A DNA stretch of 64,000 nucleotides. Origin: an uncultured Aquimarina sp. (GTDB lineage Bacteria; Bacteroidota; Bacteroidia; Flavobacteriales; Flavobacteriaceae). Position 1 is the first letter of the stretch, and each line of letters opens with the position of its first letter. The notes beneath the pieces are model-generated. The model was not told where the DNA came from and did no database searches. It worked only from the letters and a program-made list of their open reading frames with translations. The position numbers were made by a program, and so were the translations under genes. The stretch covers positions 124,001 through 188,000 of the forward strand of contig NZ_CANMED010000004.1 in NCBI RefSeq assembly GCF_947496855.1. The letters run 5' to 3'. This document shows positions 52,619 through 62,416 of this stretch, piece by piece.

Positions 52619-53996
52619 AAATGACTTTTTTAAGAAAAAACGTGAATTTCATCTCTACACCAAGACGTTCTACTTCAATTGTAATTTTCTTTCCTTCTTC
52701 TGAATAAAACAAATCATTCAAATCGGAAAGTTCATACAGATAAGACTTTCTACCATTTACCCCTAGAACTTTATCCCCTTTTAATAACCCAACTAATGCT
52801 GCAGGTGAATTTGGTCTAACCTCAGTGATTATATATTCTGGCTGTAATGAATATACAAAAGTACTAGCATCAGCTTTAAGAACATTAACCAAGATTTTAC
52901 CATTATCCCTAGTTATAAAACCTAATGATGGTTTAGAAGGAGCTTTACGTATATTATAATCTTTCGAAACTCTTACACCACTATGCTGAATAGTGAGACC
53001 ACTCATATTATAATTGAAAGGTTTATTAAAAAAATTATTCTTCCTAAAGGTTATCTTTTGGTTAGGGTAATCCATAATCATATTAAACCTCCTTAGCACA
53101 CTACCGCCGATAGAGCCTTGACGATTTTTTAATGAAATTCCTTGTATATAAAGAGAATCAGGAAAAGATGCTGTGACTTCATTAATTTTAAAACCCCCTA
53201 AATGTAGGCTTTTGACTTTTGTTTTTTGTCCATATATCTCTCCGTTGAATCCTGTTCCTAAAAAGTCTTCAAAAGAATCTTCCGGTACATTGAGATTAAT
53301 ATCAGAATTTTCAAACAACCATAGCGCTGAACTAGATCCAGAGTCCAATAAAAGATTTACATCAATTAACCCTTTATCTGTTTTGTACTTAGCTTTAATC
53401 AAAGGTCTCTTTCTGCCATTGCTTAAATCTAAATCTGTTTGATAACACTTTTTGCATTTTTTATATTGATATGATTCAGGATCGAATATTTTAATAAATT
53501 CTTTTGAATAGCTAATATTCAGAATAAATTCTTTAAAAAAATCGTATCCTATAATTCCATGAACTGGAAACCCCATCATAGGAGAAAAATTCATAGTCTC
53601 ATCAAAGATCATATATACAGTATGATCATTACTGTAAGTATTTCCTATTTTTAATAAATTGCCCGTGGATTTTATTGCTTCTGCTGGTTCATCGTTTCCT
53701 AATCCTCTCAAGAAAATTTTTGAAGCATTTTTTAATTCTAAAGATTCTCTTTGGTCGATACTAAAAAGAATAGTAGAACCCACTCCTGTATCTAAAATAA
53801 AAGACAGCTGAACTCCATTGAGCTCTACAGGTATTATTATAAGATTATTAGCTAATTCAAACTTAATCTTATCACTACGCTGATCATCAGGTAATTTAAA
53901 CCCCTCTTGTCCAATACAAGCAAAAGAAACAATTAAAAATAGAATTAAGGCTTTCTCTTTAAGAAAATGATAAAAATCTAGGTACAAAATCTCCAT
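52617..53996 (-). CDS. Exported two-lobed aspartyl protease with PDZ domain
   Basis: The protein has 459 residues with a signal peptide (about 13-29). Two retropepsin-like lobes each keep the catalytic motif: FILDTGVGS (Asp69) and LLLDSGSSS (Asp218). A C-terminal PDZ domain (about 375-455) contains VRPNSPAALVGLLKGDKVLGVNG. Having both Asp in one chain lets it act as a monomer, in a pepsin-like way. It is a lineage-typical envelope protease; substrate unknown. CKKC (181-184) lies between the lobes. Confidence 0.88.
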   Translation of the reverse strand: MEILYLDFYHFLKEKALILFLIVSFACIGQEGFKLPDDQRSDKIKFELANNLIIIPVELNGVQLSFILDTGVGSTILFSIDQRESLELKNASKIFLRGLGNDEPAEAIKSTGNLLKIGNTYSNDHTVYMIFDETMNFSPMMGFPVHGIIGYDFFKEFILNISYSKEFIKIFDPESYQYKKCKKCYQTDLDLSNGRKRPLIKAKYKTDKGLIDVNLLLDSGSSSALWLFENSDINLNVPEDSFEDFLGTGFNGEIYGQKTKVKSLHLGGFKINEVTASFPDSLYIQGISLKNRQGSIGGSVLRRFNMIMDYPNQKITFRKNNFFNKPFNYNMSGLTIQHSGVRVSKDYNIRKAPSKPSLGFITRDNGKILVNVLKADASTFVYSLQPEYIITEVRPNSPAALVGLLKGDKVLGVNGRKSYLYELSDLNDLFYSEEGKKITIEVERLGVEMKFTFFLKKVI

Positions 53997-54101
53997 TACT
54001 CTAAATATAGAAAAATACTTGAAAATTCATGATAATAATTAACTTAAATCCTAAATAATTTAGGAAATTTACTGCTATTTTACTTTATAAAAATTAAAAA
54101 A

Positions 54102-55331
54102 ATGCCAGTAATATCAAGTAAAGGTAAAGCAATGCCCGAATCTCCCATTCGTAAATTAGCTCCTTTTGCAGAAAAAGCGGTAAAAGAAGGAAAACATATT
54201 TTTCGTCTTAATATCGGACAGCCGGATATAAAAACACCTATCGAGGCTATGGATGCTGTAAGAAATCACAAACTAGATGTTCTTGCCTATAGCCATTCAG
54301 CAGGTTTTAAAAGCTTTAGAAAAAAACTAACAGGATATTACGCAAAACATGATATTACAATATCCTCTGATGATATTTTAATCACTACAGGAGGAAGCGA
54401 AGCATTAATTTTTACAATGGGGAGTATTACGGATCCAGGTGATGAAATTATTGTTCCTGAACCGTTTTATGCTAACTATTACAGTTTTTCTACTCAATCA
54501 ACAGTAACCGTAGTACCTGTAATTTCGACAATTGACAATGGATTTGCACTACCTCCAGTAAAAGAATTCGAAAAACTTATTACCCCTAAGACGAAAGCTA
54601 TTCTAATTTGCAATCCAGGCAACCCTACAGGGTATCTATATAGCAGAGAAGAAATACGACAGTTAGCAAAACTAGCTATTAAACACGATTTATTCCTAAT
54701 CTCAGATGAAGTATACAGAGAATTTGTATATGGAAATTCAGAACATTACTCGATTTTACAAGAAAGAGCTCTTGAGGATCACGCCATAGTGGTTGATTCG
54801 GTTTCTAAGCGATATAGCATGTGTGGAGCTAGAATAGGATGTATGGTAAGTAAAAACAAAAGTGTTATGGAAACAGCGATGAAGTTTGCACAAGCAAGAC
54901 TAAGCCCTCCTACTTTTGCACAAATTGCCAGCGAAGCAGCGCTAGAAGCTCCAGAATCATACTATATTGAAACAGTAGCAAAATATAAGATAAGAAGAGA
55001 CACACTAGTCGAAGGATTAAGACAAATACCAGGTATTAAAGTAGCTATGCCAAATGGGGCTTTTTATTGTATTGCAGAACTACCTATAAAAGATGCAGAT
55101 CATTTTGCAAAATGGCTATTAGATGAGTTTCACGTAAACAACGAAACACTAATGTTAGCTCCTGCTTCAGGATTTTATTCTAGTCCTAATGTAGGATTAA
55201 ATCAAGTAAGAATAGCCTACGTTCTGAATAGAAGAGATCTAAAAAAGTCTATTAATATTCTAAAACTAGCATTAGAAAAATATACTGATCAAAAAACAAT
55301 TGTAGTCGCCGAAGAAAATATTACTTTATAA
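54102..55331 (+). CDS. Class I/II PLP-dependent aminotransferase
   Basis: The protein has 409 residues. Aspartate aminotransferase fold: LNIGQPDIKTP, CNPGNPTGYLYSREEI, SDEVYREFVYG and the PLP-lysine region DSVSKRYSMCGARIGCM. The amino donor and acceptor cannot be fixed by eye. It is 72 bp upstream of murB. Confidence 0.93.
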   Translation: MPVISSKGKAMPESPIRKLAPFAEKAVKEGKHIFRLNIGQPDIKTPIEAMDAVRNHKLDVLAYSHSAGFKSFRKKLTGYYAKHDITISSDDILITTGGSEALIFTMGSITDPGDEIIVPEPFYANYYSFSTQSTVTVVPVISTIDNGFALPPVKEFEKLITPKTKAILICNPGNPTGYLYSREEIRQLAKLAIKHDLFLISDEVYREFVYGNSEHYSILQERALEDHAIVVDSVSKRYSMCGARIGCMVSKNKSVMETAMKFAQARLSPPTFAQIASEAALEAPESYYIETVAKYKIRRDTLVEGLRQIPGIKVAMPNGAFYCIAELPIKDADHFAKWLLDEFHVNNETLMLAPASGFYSSPNVGLNQVRIAYVLNRRDLKKSINILKLALEKYTDQKTIVVAEENITL

Positions 55332-55403
55332 AACTATAAATAATCATATATTTCGGAACTTATAGTGAAAAGAAAATAGCAGTTAATCTAAATTCCATCA
55401 TTT

Positions 55404-56417
55404 TTGAAAATAGAACGTAACAAATCTCTTAAAGAACATAATACATTTGGTATTAACGTAAAAGCAACAGAGTTTATAAAAATCAATTCTGAAAAAGAGC
55501 TTATAGAGATACTTTCTATGCACAAAGGAAAAAATATTTTCATTCTTAGTGGCGGGAGTAATATGTTACTTACTAAAGATCTAGAAGCACTTGTTTTACA
55601 TATTACGATTAAAGGGATAACAACTAATATTGAATCTGATAATTCAGCATTAGTTTCTGCTAATGCGGGAGAAAACTGGCATGATTTTGTTGAATTCTGT
55701 ATCCATAATAATTTTGGAGGCATAGAAAACCTGTCGCTAATACCTGGATATGTTGGTAGTGCTCCGATTCAAAACATTGGCGCGTATGGTGTAGAGATAA
55801 AGGATAGTTTTATTAGTTGCGAAGCTATTCACGTTGCTAGTGGCACAAAAAAACTCTTCACAAGAGAAGAGTGCAATTTTGGATATAGAAATTCTATTTT
55901 TAAGAACGAATTAAAAGGAAAATATATTATTACAAAAGTGACTTTTAGGCTAACTACTAAAAATCATGTTTTGAACACAAGCTATGGAGCTATTGAAAAA
56001 GCATTAATAGAACAAAATATTATATCTCCGACAATTAAAGACGTTTCAGAAACAGTAATATCTATCCGTAAAAGTAAATTACCAGATCCCGAAGAAATTG
56101 GAAATAGTGGCAGCTTTTTTAAAAACCCTGTAATTCCTTCAGAAAGTTTTGCCGAGCTACAAAAATTACACCCAGATATTCCATTTTATCAAGTAGACAA
56201 AAATAACACTAAGATTCCGGCAGGTTGGCTTATCGAACAAAGCGGGTTTAAAGGAAAACGCTGGGGTGACGCCGGAGTACACATTAAACAGGCGCTAGTA
56301 CTAGTAAACTATGATAATGCCAGCGGGCAAGAAATATTAGAAATCTCCAAAAAAATTCGAGAAACTATTAAAGAAAAATTTGGAATCGTATTAGAAACTG
56401 AGGTAAACATAATTTGA
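55404..56417 (+). CDS. murB: UDP-N-acetylmuramate dehydrogenase
   Basis: The protein has 337 residues. It starts with TTG, because the NTFGI motif near the N-terminus requires a start this early and no ATG precedes it. FAD-binding: FILSGGSNMLL; catalytic features: GCEAIH-type insert, EIGNSGSFFKNPVI and AGWLIEQSGFKGKRWGDAGVH. It reduces the enolpyruvyl intermediate of peptidoglycan synthesis. Confidence 0.97.
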   Translation: MKIERNKSLKEHNTFGINVKATEFIKINSEKELIEILSMHKGKNIFILSGGSNMLLTKDLEALVLHITIKGITTNIESDNSALVSANAGENWHDFVEFCIHNNFGGIENLSLIPGYVGSAPIQNIGAYGVEIKDSFISCEAIHVASGTKKLFTREECNFGYRNSIFKNELKGKYIITKVTFRLTTKNHVLNTSYGAIEKALIEQNIISPTIKDVSETVISIRKSKLPDPEEIGNSGSFFKNPVIPSESFAELQKLHPDIPFYQVDKNNTKIPAGWLIEQSGFKGKRWGDAGVHIKQALVLVNYDNASGQEILEISKKIRETIKEKFGIVLETEVNII

Positions 56418-56492
56418 GCATTCCTGTATTTTTTTGAAATCCGAATATGAATCAAATTTTCTATAAATCATAATTTCAGCTATTTTTCTTTG

Positions 56493-56500
56493 TATCTTTG
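56493..56500 (+). promoter_or_regulatory. -7 box
   Basis: TATCTTTG, a perfect TAnnTTTG match, lies 27 bp before the ATG at 56527. Confidence 0.55.
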
Positions 56501-56526
56501 CATACTAATTTAGATAGTATTAAATT

Positions 56527-56733
56527 ATGAAACTGGTATTACTTACAGTTGGTCTTTTATTAATAGCTTTTGCAGGAATTGCTATTAAATTATGGGCCAA
56601 AAAAGATGGGAAATTTGCAGGAACCTGTGCAAGTCAAAGTCCTTTTCTTAACAAAGAAGGCGAATCTTGTTCTATGTGCGGCAAGACTCCAGATCAATAT
56701 GCTAACTGTGATGAAACAGAGCACTCTAAATAA
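56527..56733 (+). CDS. Small Cys-rich membrane or secreted protein
   Basis: The protein has 68 residues. One N-terminal membrane helix (1-22) is followed by a short soluble tail with four cysteines (C34, C48, C51, C61; CSMCGK) that could bind metal or form disulfides. It belongs to a small family I know only from Bacteroidota. It is 32 bp upstream of a sigma factor gene and probably co-transcribed with it. Function unknown. Confidence 0.8.
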   Translation: MKLVLLTVGLLLIAFAGIAIKLWAKKDGKFAGTCASQSPFLNKEGESCSMCGKTPDQYANCDETEHSK

Positions 56734-56765
56734 TTGATCAACGATTTCCATTCAAAAATACTTCA

Positions 56766-57338
56766 TTGGAAAAAGAACTCTTAACACTATCAGAACATAT
56801 AAAAAAGGCTAAAGAAGGCAAGCAAGCATCTTTTAATTATCTTTTAGATACTTTTTGGAATGACGTTTTTAATTTTCAACTTAAGAGAACTCAAAACGAA
56901 TATGAAGCTGAAGATATATCTATTCAGAGTTTTTCTAAGGCATTCGATAAAATAGACACATTTAAAGAGGAATATAATTTTAAAACTTGGTTAATCCAGA
57001 TTTCTAAAAATATCCATATTGATCTATTAAGGAAAAAAAATGCTTCAATCCGCTCTAAAACAACTATCGAGGTTGGTGATGTAGTTTATAAAATAATAGA
57101 TGACACACCAACACCTGAAGATAAATTGATTACCGAGCAAAATCTTGCTCAATTACTTAGATACATCAAACAGCTTAAACCACATTATCAAGAGGTTATA
57201 AACCTAAGATATTTTCAAGAATTGAGTTATAAAGAAATTTCTGAAGTATTAGATGAGCCTATGAACAATGTAAAGGTGAAATTACTAAGAGCCAAAAAAC
57301 TTCTTGCGGAAATTATTACTAATAAAAAAGGGAGTTAG
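56766..57338 (+). CDS. RNA polymerase sigma-70 family factor (ECF-like)
   Basis: The protein has 190 residues and a TTG start. Region 2 (about 20-90): LDTFWNDVFNFQLKRTQNEYEAEDISIQ and FKTWLIQISKNIHIDLLRKK. Region 4 (about 130-185): LKPHYQEVINLRYFQELSYKEISEVL. No anti-sigma gene is adjacent; the Cys-rich membrane protein just upstream is the only obvious candidate partner. The end of the gene overlaps a terminator. Confidence 0.93.
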   Translation: MEKELLTLSEHIKKAKEGKQASFNYLLDTFWNDVFNFQLKRTQNEYEAEDISIQSFSKAFDKIDTFKEEYNFKTWLIQISKNIHIDLLRKKNASIRSKTTIEVGDVVYKIIDDTPTPEDKLITEQNLAQLLRYIKQLKPHYQEVINLRYFQELSYKEISEVLDEPMNNVKVKLLRAKKLLAEIITNKKGS

Positions 57339-57371
57339 TTAAATTTCAAAAATCTAATTAACTCCCCTTTT
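57326..57371 (+). terminator. Terminator overlapping the sigma gene end
   Basis: AAAGGGAGTTA is complementary (one bulge) to TAACTCCCCTTT, with a T-rich tail. The stem includes the TAG stop of the sigma gene. Confidence 0.7.
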
Positions 57372-57396
57372 ATTGTTCTCAATTAATCACTTTAAT

Positions 57397-57630
57397 CTAT
57401 CTAAGGCTAAAAGTGGCTATTCTTTTTAAGACCTCATGCAATGGATTAATCCATTTATCATTTATTTTCTTATCGTATTTAATAAATTTCTGTACGAGTC
57501 CTTTAGGAGCAGATATTTCTTTTTCAATACCAGTTATATTGATAAAATCCTGATTACTAATTAACCATTTTTCTACTCGTTTCCTGTTTTTTTGCAATTG
57601 TTTCTGTTGTTCTAAATCTTCTTTTGACAT
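57397..57630 (-). CDS. Small HTH-like protein
   Basis: The protein has 77 residues. A charged helical start (EDLEQQKQLQKNRKRVEKWL) is followed by FINITGIEKEISAPKGLVQKFIKYDKK and INPLHEVLKRIA. The second part reads like the small helix-turn-helix domain of flavobacterial proteins with an I..IE...G.P.G..QK core. It may bind DNA. It is convergent with the sigma gene. Confidence 0.6.
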   Translation of the reverse strand: MSKEDLEQQKQLQKNRKRVEKWLISNQDFINITGIEKEISAPKGLVQKFIKYDKKINDKWINPLHEVLKRIATFSLR

Positions 57631-57770
57631 TTTGTGTTTGGTTTTTTAACTTTTTTTTAATGAATAAAAAATGGGGTTAAGCTAATTTTAACCATGATTT
57701 AAAGTATTTCTACTCAAAATTATGTATGTCAAAAATATGAAAAGAAATTATATTATGCACAAAAGCCACA

Positions 57771-57800
57771 AAAAAATTACGGTTTTACCATAATTTTTTT
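57771..57800. terminator. Hairpin with A- and T-flanks
   Basis: AAAAAATTACGGT-TTT-ACCATAATTTTTT with one C/A mismatch, T-run on the plus strand and A-run on the other side. It looks like a bidirectional terminator, yet no gene ends here. Its TTACGGTTTTACCATAA core resembles the dyad at 32900. Confidence 0.4.
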
Positions 57801-58134
57801 TCAATATATCAAAGAAAATATCCCCAAAAACGATATACACACTTAATCCAACACGTATATAACATACTGGAAATCAATTTAAAAAAAAATTAAATCATAT
57901 AAAAAAATTCCACAATCCCTAATATGATAATTATCATTTTTTTTTATCTAAAAATTCCCTAGAAACTACATTTTGTAAGGATAATACTACCAAAATAAGG
58001 TTGTTAGAAATCTGAAATTTCCAGATTTGCTCTATTAAACTTATAAAATTCTGATCACGATAATAAGATGTATGAGAACCAAACCAAAACTCAGAAGAAT
58101 ATCTAAAACTATATTTTAATCTAAGCTTTCTTTG

Positions 58135-58142
58135 TATTTTTG
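58135..58142 (+). promoter_or_regulatory. -7 box of lipA
   Basis: TATTTTTG matches TAnnTTTG 18 bp before ATG 58161. It also covers a TTG (58140) that could be mistaken for the start. Confidence 0.55.
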
Positions 58143-58160
58143 TACAAAATATTGCTGGGT

Positions 58161-59033
58161 ATGAATAATGATGTAATTACTGCAACTCCTCCAAAAGGAA
58201 AACCAAAATGGTTACGGGTAAAATTACCAACTGGAAAAAAGTATACAGAACTTCGTGGTTTAGTAGATAAATATAATTTGCATACCATATGTACTTCAGG
58301 AAGTTGCCCCAATATGGGCGAATGCTGGAGTGAAGGTACTGCTACTTTTATGATATTAGGTAACATTTGTACCAGATCCTGTGGTTTTTGCGGTGTAAAA
58401 ACAGGAAGACCAGAAACAGTAGATTGGGAAGAACCTGAAAAAGTTGCCCGTTCTATTAAAATTATGAATATTAAACATGCCGTGGTAACTTCTGTAGATA
58501 GAGATGATTTAGCAGATGGAGGATCGATCGTATGGGCAGAAACCATTCAGGCAATTCGTCGAATGAACCCTGAAACTACCTTAGAAACCTTGATACCTGA
58601 TTTTCAAGGAAAGACCAAAAATATAGATAGAATTATTGCTGTAAAGCCAGAAGTTGTTTCACATAATATGGAAACAGTGAAAAGACTAACAAGAGAAGTT
58701 CGAATCCAGGCTAAATATGAACAAAGCCTTCAGGTTCTTAAGTATCTAAAAGATAATGGTATCAATCGTACAAAAAGTGGAATCATGTTGGGTCTTGGTG
58801 AAACTGAAGAAGAAGTCATACAGGTTCTTAAGGACTTAAGAACTGTAAATCTTGACATTGTAACTATCGGACAATATCTGCAACCAAGCAAGAAACATTT
58901 ACCAGTAAAACAATTTATTACACCAGATCAATTTAAAAAATATGAAGAGATTGGGCTAGAAATGGGCTTCAGACATGTAGAAAGTGGAGCATTAGTTCGT
59001 TCTTCGTACAAAGCTCAAAAACACCTGACTTAA
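58161..59033 (+). CDS. lipA: Lipoyl synthase
   Basis: The protein has 290 residues from ATG 58161. It is a radical SAM enzyme with both clusters: auxiliary CTSGSCPNMGEC and radical SAM CTRSCGFC. The C-terminal RSSYKAQ supplies the serine ligand. It inserts sulfur into octanoyl groups to make lipoyl cofactors. Followed 22 bp later by GAPDH. Confidence 0.97.
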   Translation: MNNDVITATPPKGKPKWLRVKLPTGKKYTELRGLVDKYNLHTICTSGSCPNMGECWSEGTATFMILGNICTRSCGFCGVKTGRPETVDWEEPEKVARSIKIMNIKHAVVTSVDRDDLADGGSIVWAETIQAIRRMNPETTLETLIPDFQGKTKNIDRIIAVKPEVVSHNMETVKRLTREVRIQAKYEQSLQVLKYLKDNGINRTKSGIMLGLGETEEEVIQVLKDLRTVNLDIVTIGQYLQPSKKHLPVKQFITPDQFKKYEEIGLEMGFRHVESGALVRSSYKAQKHLT

Positions 59034-59055
59034 TTTTTTTATAAGTATTGATCTA

Positions 59056-60060
59056 ATGAATACACCCATAAGAATAGCTATTAACGGGTTTGGAAGAATC
59101 GGTCGTAATCTTTTTAGATTATTAATTAATCATCCGGATATCGAAGTTGTAGCAATAAATGATCTTGCTGATGCAAGAACACTAAGCCACCTTCTTAAAT
59201 ACGATAGTATACATGGAGTTTTAACTCATGACATATCTCATAAAGACAATTCCATTGTAGTTAATAGCAAGTTGATCCCTTTACTAAATGAAAAACATCC
59301 TGGGGATTGTAACTGGAAAAAGCATAATATTGATATCGTAGTAGAAGCAACAGGAAAATTTAAAACTAAAGAAGCTGCTTTACAACACATTACTGCTGGG
59401 GCTAAAAAAGTAATTCTTTCAGCTCCCCCTCTAGAAGATTCCATAAAAACTATTGTATTAGGTGTCAATGAACATATTCTCAATGGCAAAGAGACCATTA
59501 TATCTAATGCATCTTGCACAACCAATAATGCCGCTCCTATGATCAAAGTAATAGATCAACTTTGTGGTATTGAGCAAGCATACATAACAACAATTCACAG
59601 CTATACAACCGATCAAAGCTTACACGATCAACCTCATAGAGATCTTCGTAGAGCTCGAGCAGCAAGTCAATCCATAGTTCCTACAACAACTGGAGCTGCG
59701 AAAGCATTAACAAAGATTTTTCCAAAATTGAGTAATGTTATAGGAGGATGTGGGATTAGAGTCCCTGTTCCGGATGGATCACTAACCGACATAACATTTA
59801 ATGTAAAAAAAGAAACTTCTATAGAAGAAATTAATAATGCTTTTAAGAACGCTTCAGAATCTCATCTAAAAGGTATTTTAGCTTATACAGAAGACCCAAT
59901 TGTATCTGTAGATATTATAGGAAATCCACATTCTTGTGTTTTCGACTCTCTAATGACTTCTGTTATCGGAAAAATGGTCAAAATCATAGGTTGGTATGAT
60001 AATGAAATAGGGTATAGTAACAGAATAATAGATTTAATTATCAACATTTGTAAGAAATAA
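59056..60060 (+). CDS. gap: Glyceraldehyde-3-phosphate dehydrogenase
   Basis: The protein has 334 residues. NAD-binding INGFGRIGRN with NDLAD, catalytic Cys in SNASCTTN, and C-terminal WYDNEIGYSNR. It carries out glycolysis or gluconeogenesis. The sequence HDISHKDNSIVVNSKL in the N-domain is standard. Followed at 28 bp by a hybrid kinase. Confidence 0.97.
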   Translation: MNTPIRIAINGFGRIGRNLFRLLINHPDIEVVAINDLADARTLSHLLKYDSIHGVLTHDISHKDNSIVVNSKLIPLLNEKHPGDCNWKKHNIDIVVEATGKFKTKEAALQHITAGAKKVILSAPPLEDSIKTIVLGVNEHILNGKETIISNASCTTNNAAPMIKVIDQLCGIEQAYITTIHSYTTDQSLHDQPHRDLRRARAASQSIVPTTTGAAKALTKIFPKLSNVIGGCGIRVPVPDGSLTDITFNVKKETSIEEINNAFKNASESHLKGILAYTEDPIVSVDIIGNPHSCVFDSLMTSVIGKMVKIIGWYDNEIGYSNRIIDLIINICKK

Positions 60061-60088
60061 CTATATTAGTTGAGATATTTCAAGGAAA

Positions 60089-62311
60089 ATGCCAACCCAA
60101 ATCAAACATTTTATATTTATATTTTTACTTAGTTGTAGCTTCATGGTTTCTTCGCAAACTGGAGAAATACAAGGAAACAAAGGGGTTAAGGATTCTATTG
60201 AGAACTATCTAACCAAAGCTTCTTATGCTATAAACACTGCTCAATTAGCTACTGCTTTAGAAAATATCACACTTGCAAAAGAACTTGCAGTAGAAAATCA
60301 GGATAAAACATACAAAGCTAAAACAAATCGAGTTTTAGCAGAACTGTATCTGGAATTAGGTGACCTAAAAAGCGCAAAGGAACAAATAAAAAGTGCAATA
60401 GAGATTCAAATAAAACAAGAAGATGAAATTGCGTTAGCTAATTCTTATAATGTATGTGGATCAATACACACAAAGCTTAAAGATTTTGCAAATGCTAAAA
60501 AACATCTGGAACTTGCATACTCATTAATTAAAAAAAACAATTTAGAAAGATTGGAAGGCCCAGTAAAGATTAACACAGGTCTTTTAGCTCTAGAAATGAA
60601 TCAACCAGAAATAGCGATTAAACATTTTAATAGTGGCCTTCCGAAAGTTGATTTTCTCGAACAATCCTATTATAAAGCAAAACTCTATACTAATAAGGCA
60701 AGAGCTGAAATGGCACTAGATTCACTAGATAATGCCATCGCCACTAATGATTTAGCAATGCAGATAGGCTCTGAAATGGGGTATTTTGAAATACAATCAG
60801 AAAGCTTTCAATTGTATAGCCAGATTTATGAAAAGAAAAAAGATTTCGAAACATCACTTGCTAATCTAAGATCTCATCAACAATTCAAAGATTCTTTATT
60901 TAATATCAACAAAGAAATAATCGCCCAAGATGCAAGAGCAAAATTAAGTCTAGGTGATGATAAGGTTAAAATAGAAGAACTTACAGAAGAAAACAAACAA
61001 CAACAAAAATCACTTAAACTCGGACGACTTACCACTATTTTAAGTATTGCGTTAATAACAATACTATCACTTCTTACTCTTTCTTTGTACAAAAACAATA
61101 ACCTGAGAGCAAGAGCCAATGAATTGCTACAAAATAAAAACACGGAACTGATTTTAGCAAAAGAAAATGCGGAGCGAGCAAGTGAAGCAAAAGTTCAATT
61201 CTTATCCACTATAACACATGAACTACGAACTCCCTTGTATGCTGTAACAGGATTAACTCATTTATTGCTAGAAGAAAGTCCTACTCCTAATCAAAAAGAA
61301 CATCTGAATTCTCTTAAGTTTTCTGGAGAATACCTACTTTCTTTAATCAATAACATATTAGACCTAAACAAGTTAGAAGCAAACAAAGTTGAGATAGAAA
61401 ACACTTCTTTCAATCTTCAGAAAAGAATTAATGATGTTTTAATAGCTTTAGGGAAGTCAGCAAAAGATCGTAACAATAATCTGCACTACGAATTTGATAA
61501 ATCAATCCCTACTAAACTTAAAGGGGATCCTTTGAAGATTTCACAAATTCTCATCAATCTTATAGGAAACTCTATTAAGTTTACTCAAAATGGAGATATC
61601 TGGATCAAGGTTAAGATGATCAATCATATTGAAAATAAGGTTTTTCTTAATTTCGAAATTAAAGATAACGGAGTTGGTATATCTGATAAAAAACAACTGA
61701 GCATTTTCGAAAACTTCACACAAGGATCAGTTCAGATTAATAGAAAATTTGGAGGTACTGGTTTAGGGTTATCAATAGTTAAAAACCTACTATCGCTAAT
61801 GGATAGCGAAATAAAATTAGAAAGTGAATTAGGACAAGGATCCAGATTTCATTTTGATCTTAAATTTGAAGTGTTTGAGGATATTCTGTCTAATTATCAA
61901 GAAGAAGCAAAAAAAATCGACTACAGTGTAATGGTAGACAAAAAAGTTCTGGTTGTAGAAGATAATAAAATCAATCAACTGATAACTAGAAAGATTTTAG
62001 AGAAAAACAAAATGATCTGCGATGTAGCTGATAATGGAGATATCGCTGTCAATAAAGTAAAAAATAGCGAGTTTGATTTAGTTCTTATGGATATTCATAT
62101 GCCAGGAATAAGCGGAATTGAAGCAACAAAACAAATTAGAGAATTTAATACCGAAATTCCTATTGTAGCCTTAACCGCTGTAACACTGGATGACAATTTA
62201 GATGAGTTCTACAACAACGGCTTTAATGACATCATTCCAAAACCATATAAAACAGAAGAGTTTTTCACTAAACTACATAAAGCGCTGTCAAAAAAACAAA
62301 CCACTTCTTAA
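60089..62311 (+). CDS. Hybrid sensor histidine kinase with TPR sensor and receiver
   Basis: The protein has 740 residues. Signal peptide (1-22), periplasmic tetratricopeptide region (about 30-290), coiled coil, one membrane helix (about 315-335), HisKA with the phospho-accepting His in THELRTPLYAVTG (about 375), HATPase (KDNGVGIS, FGGTGLGLSIVKNLL) and a C-terminal receiver (VVEDNKINQLITRK, phospho-Asp in LVLMDIHMPG). It probably senses an envelope or periplasmic signal through protein contacts. Output must be another regulator; none is adjacent. Confidence 0.93.
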   Translation: MPTQIKHFIFIFLLSCSFMVSSQTGEIQGNKGVKDSIENYLTKASYAINTAQLATALENITLAKELAVENQDKTYKAKTNRVLAELYLELGDLKSAKEQIKSAIEIQIKQEDEIALANSYNVCGSIHTKLKDFANAKKHLELAYSLIKKNNLERLEGPVKINTGLLALEMNQPEIAIKHFNSGLPKVDFLEQSYYKAKLYTNKARAEMALDSLDNAIATNDLAMQIGSEMGYFEIQSESFQLYSQIYEKKKDFETSLANLRSHQQFKDSLFNINKEIIAQDARAKLSLGDDKVKIEELTEENKQQQKSLKLGRLTTILSIALITILSLLTLSLYKNNNLRARANELLQNKNTELILAKENAERASEAKVQFLSTITHELRTPLYAVTGLTHLLLEESPTPNQKEHLNSLKFSGEYLLSLINNILDLNKLEANKVEIENTSFNLQKRINDVLIALGKSAKDRNNNLHYEFDKSIPTKLKGDPLKISQILINLIGNSIKFTQNGDIWIKVKMINHIENKVFLNFEIKDNGVGISDKKQLSIFENFTQGSVQINRKFGGTGLGLSIVKNLLSLMDSEIKLESELGQGSRFHFDLKFEVFEDILSNYQEEAKKIDYSVMVDKKVLVVEDNKINQLITRKILEKNKMICDVADNGDIAVNKVKNSEFDLVLMDIHMPGISGIEATKQIREFNTEIPIVALTAVTLDDNLDEFYNNGFNDIIPKPYKTEEFFTKLHKALSKKQTTS

Positions 62312-62416
62312 AAATTTAGAATATCTAATGATTAACATATAACTCAGCACAAGAGATATTTATTTTCTTTGTTTGAGTTAGTAGAATATATAAAATGAGG
62401 CAACAAAAGTAAGACC

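Larger units (their letters stand above)
57631..58160. other. 530-bp gene-free, very AT-rich region
   Basis: No gene is supported. It contains a 13-bp stem with one mismatch, AAAAAATTACGGT-TTT-ACCATAATTTTTT (57771-57799), a small hairpin AAATCTG / CAGATTT (about 58010-58031), and the lipA promoter box at 58135. A 23-codon frame ending in the first hairpin is too short to call. Confidence 0.55.
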
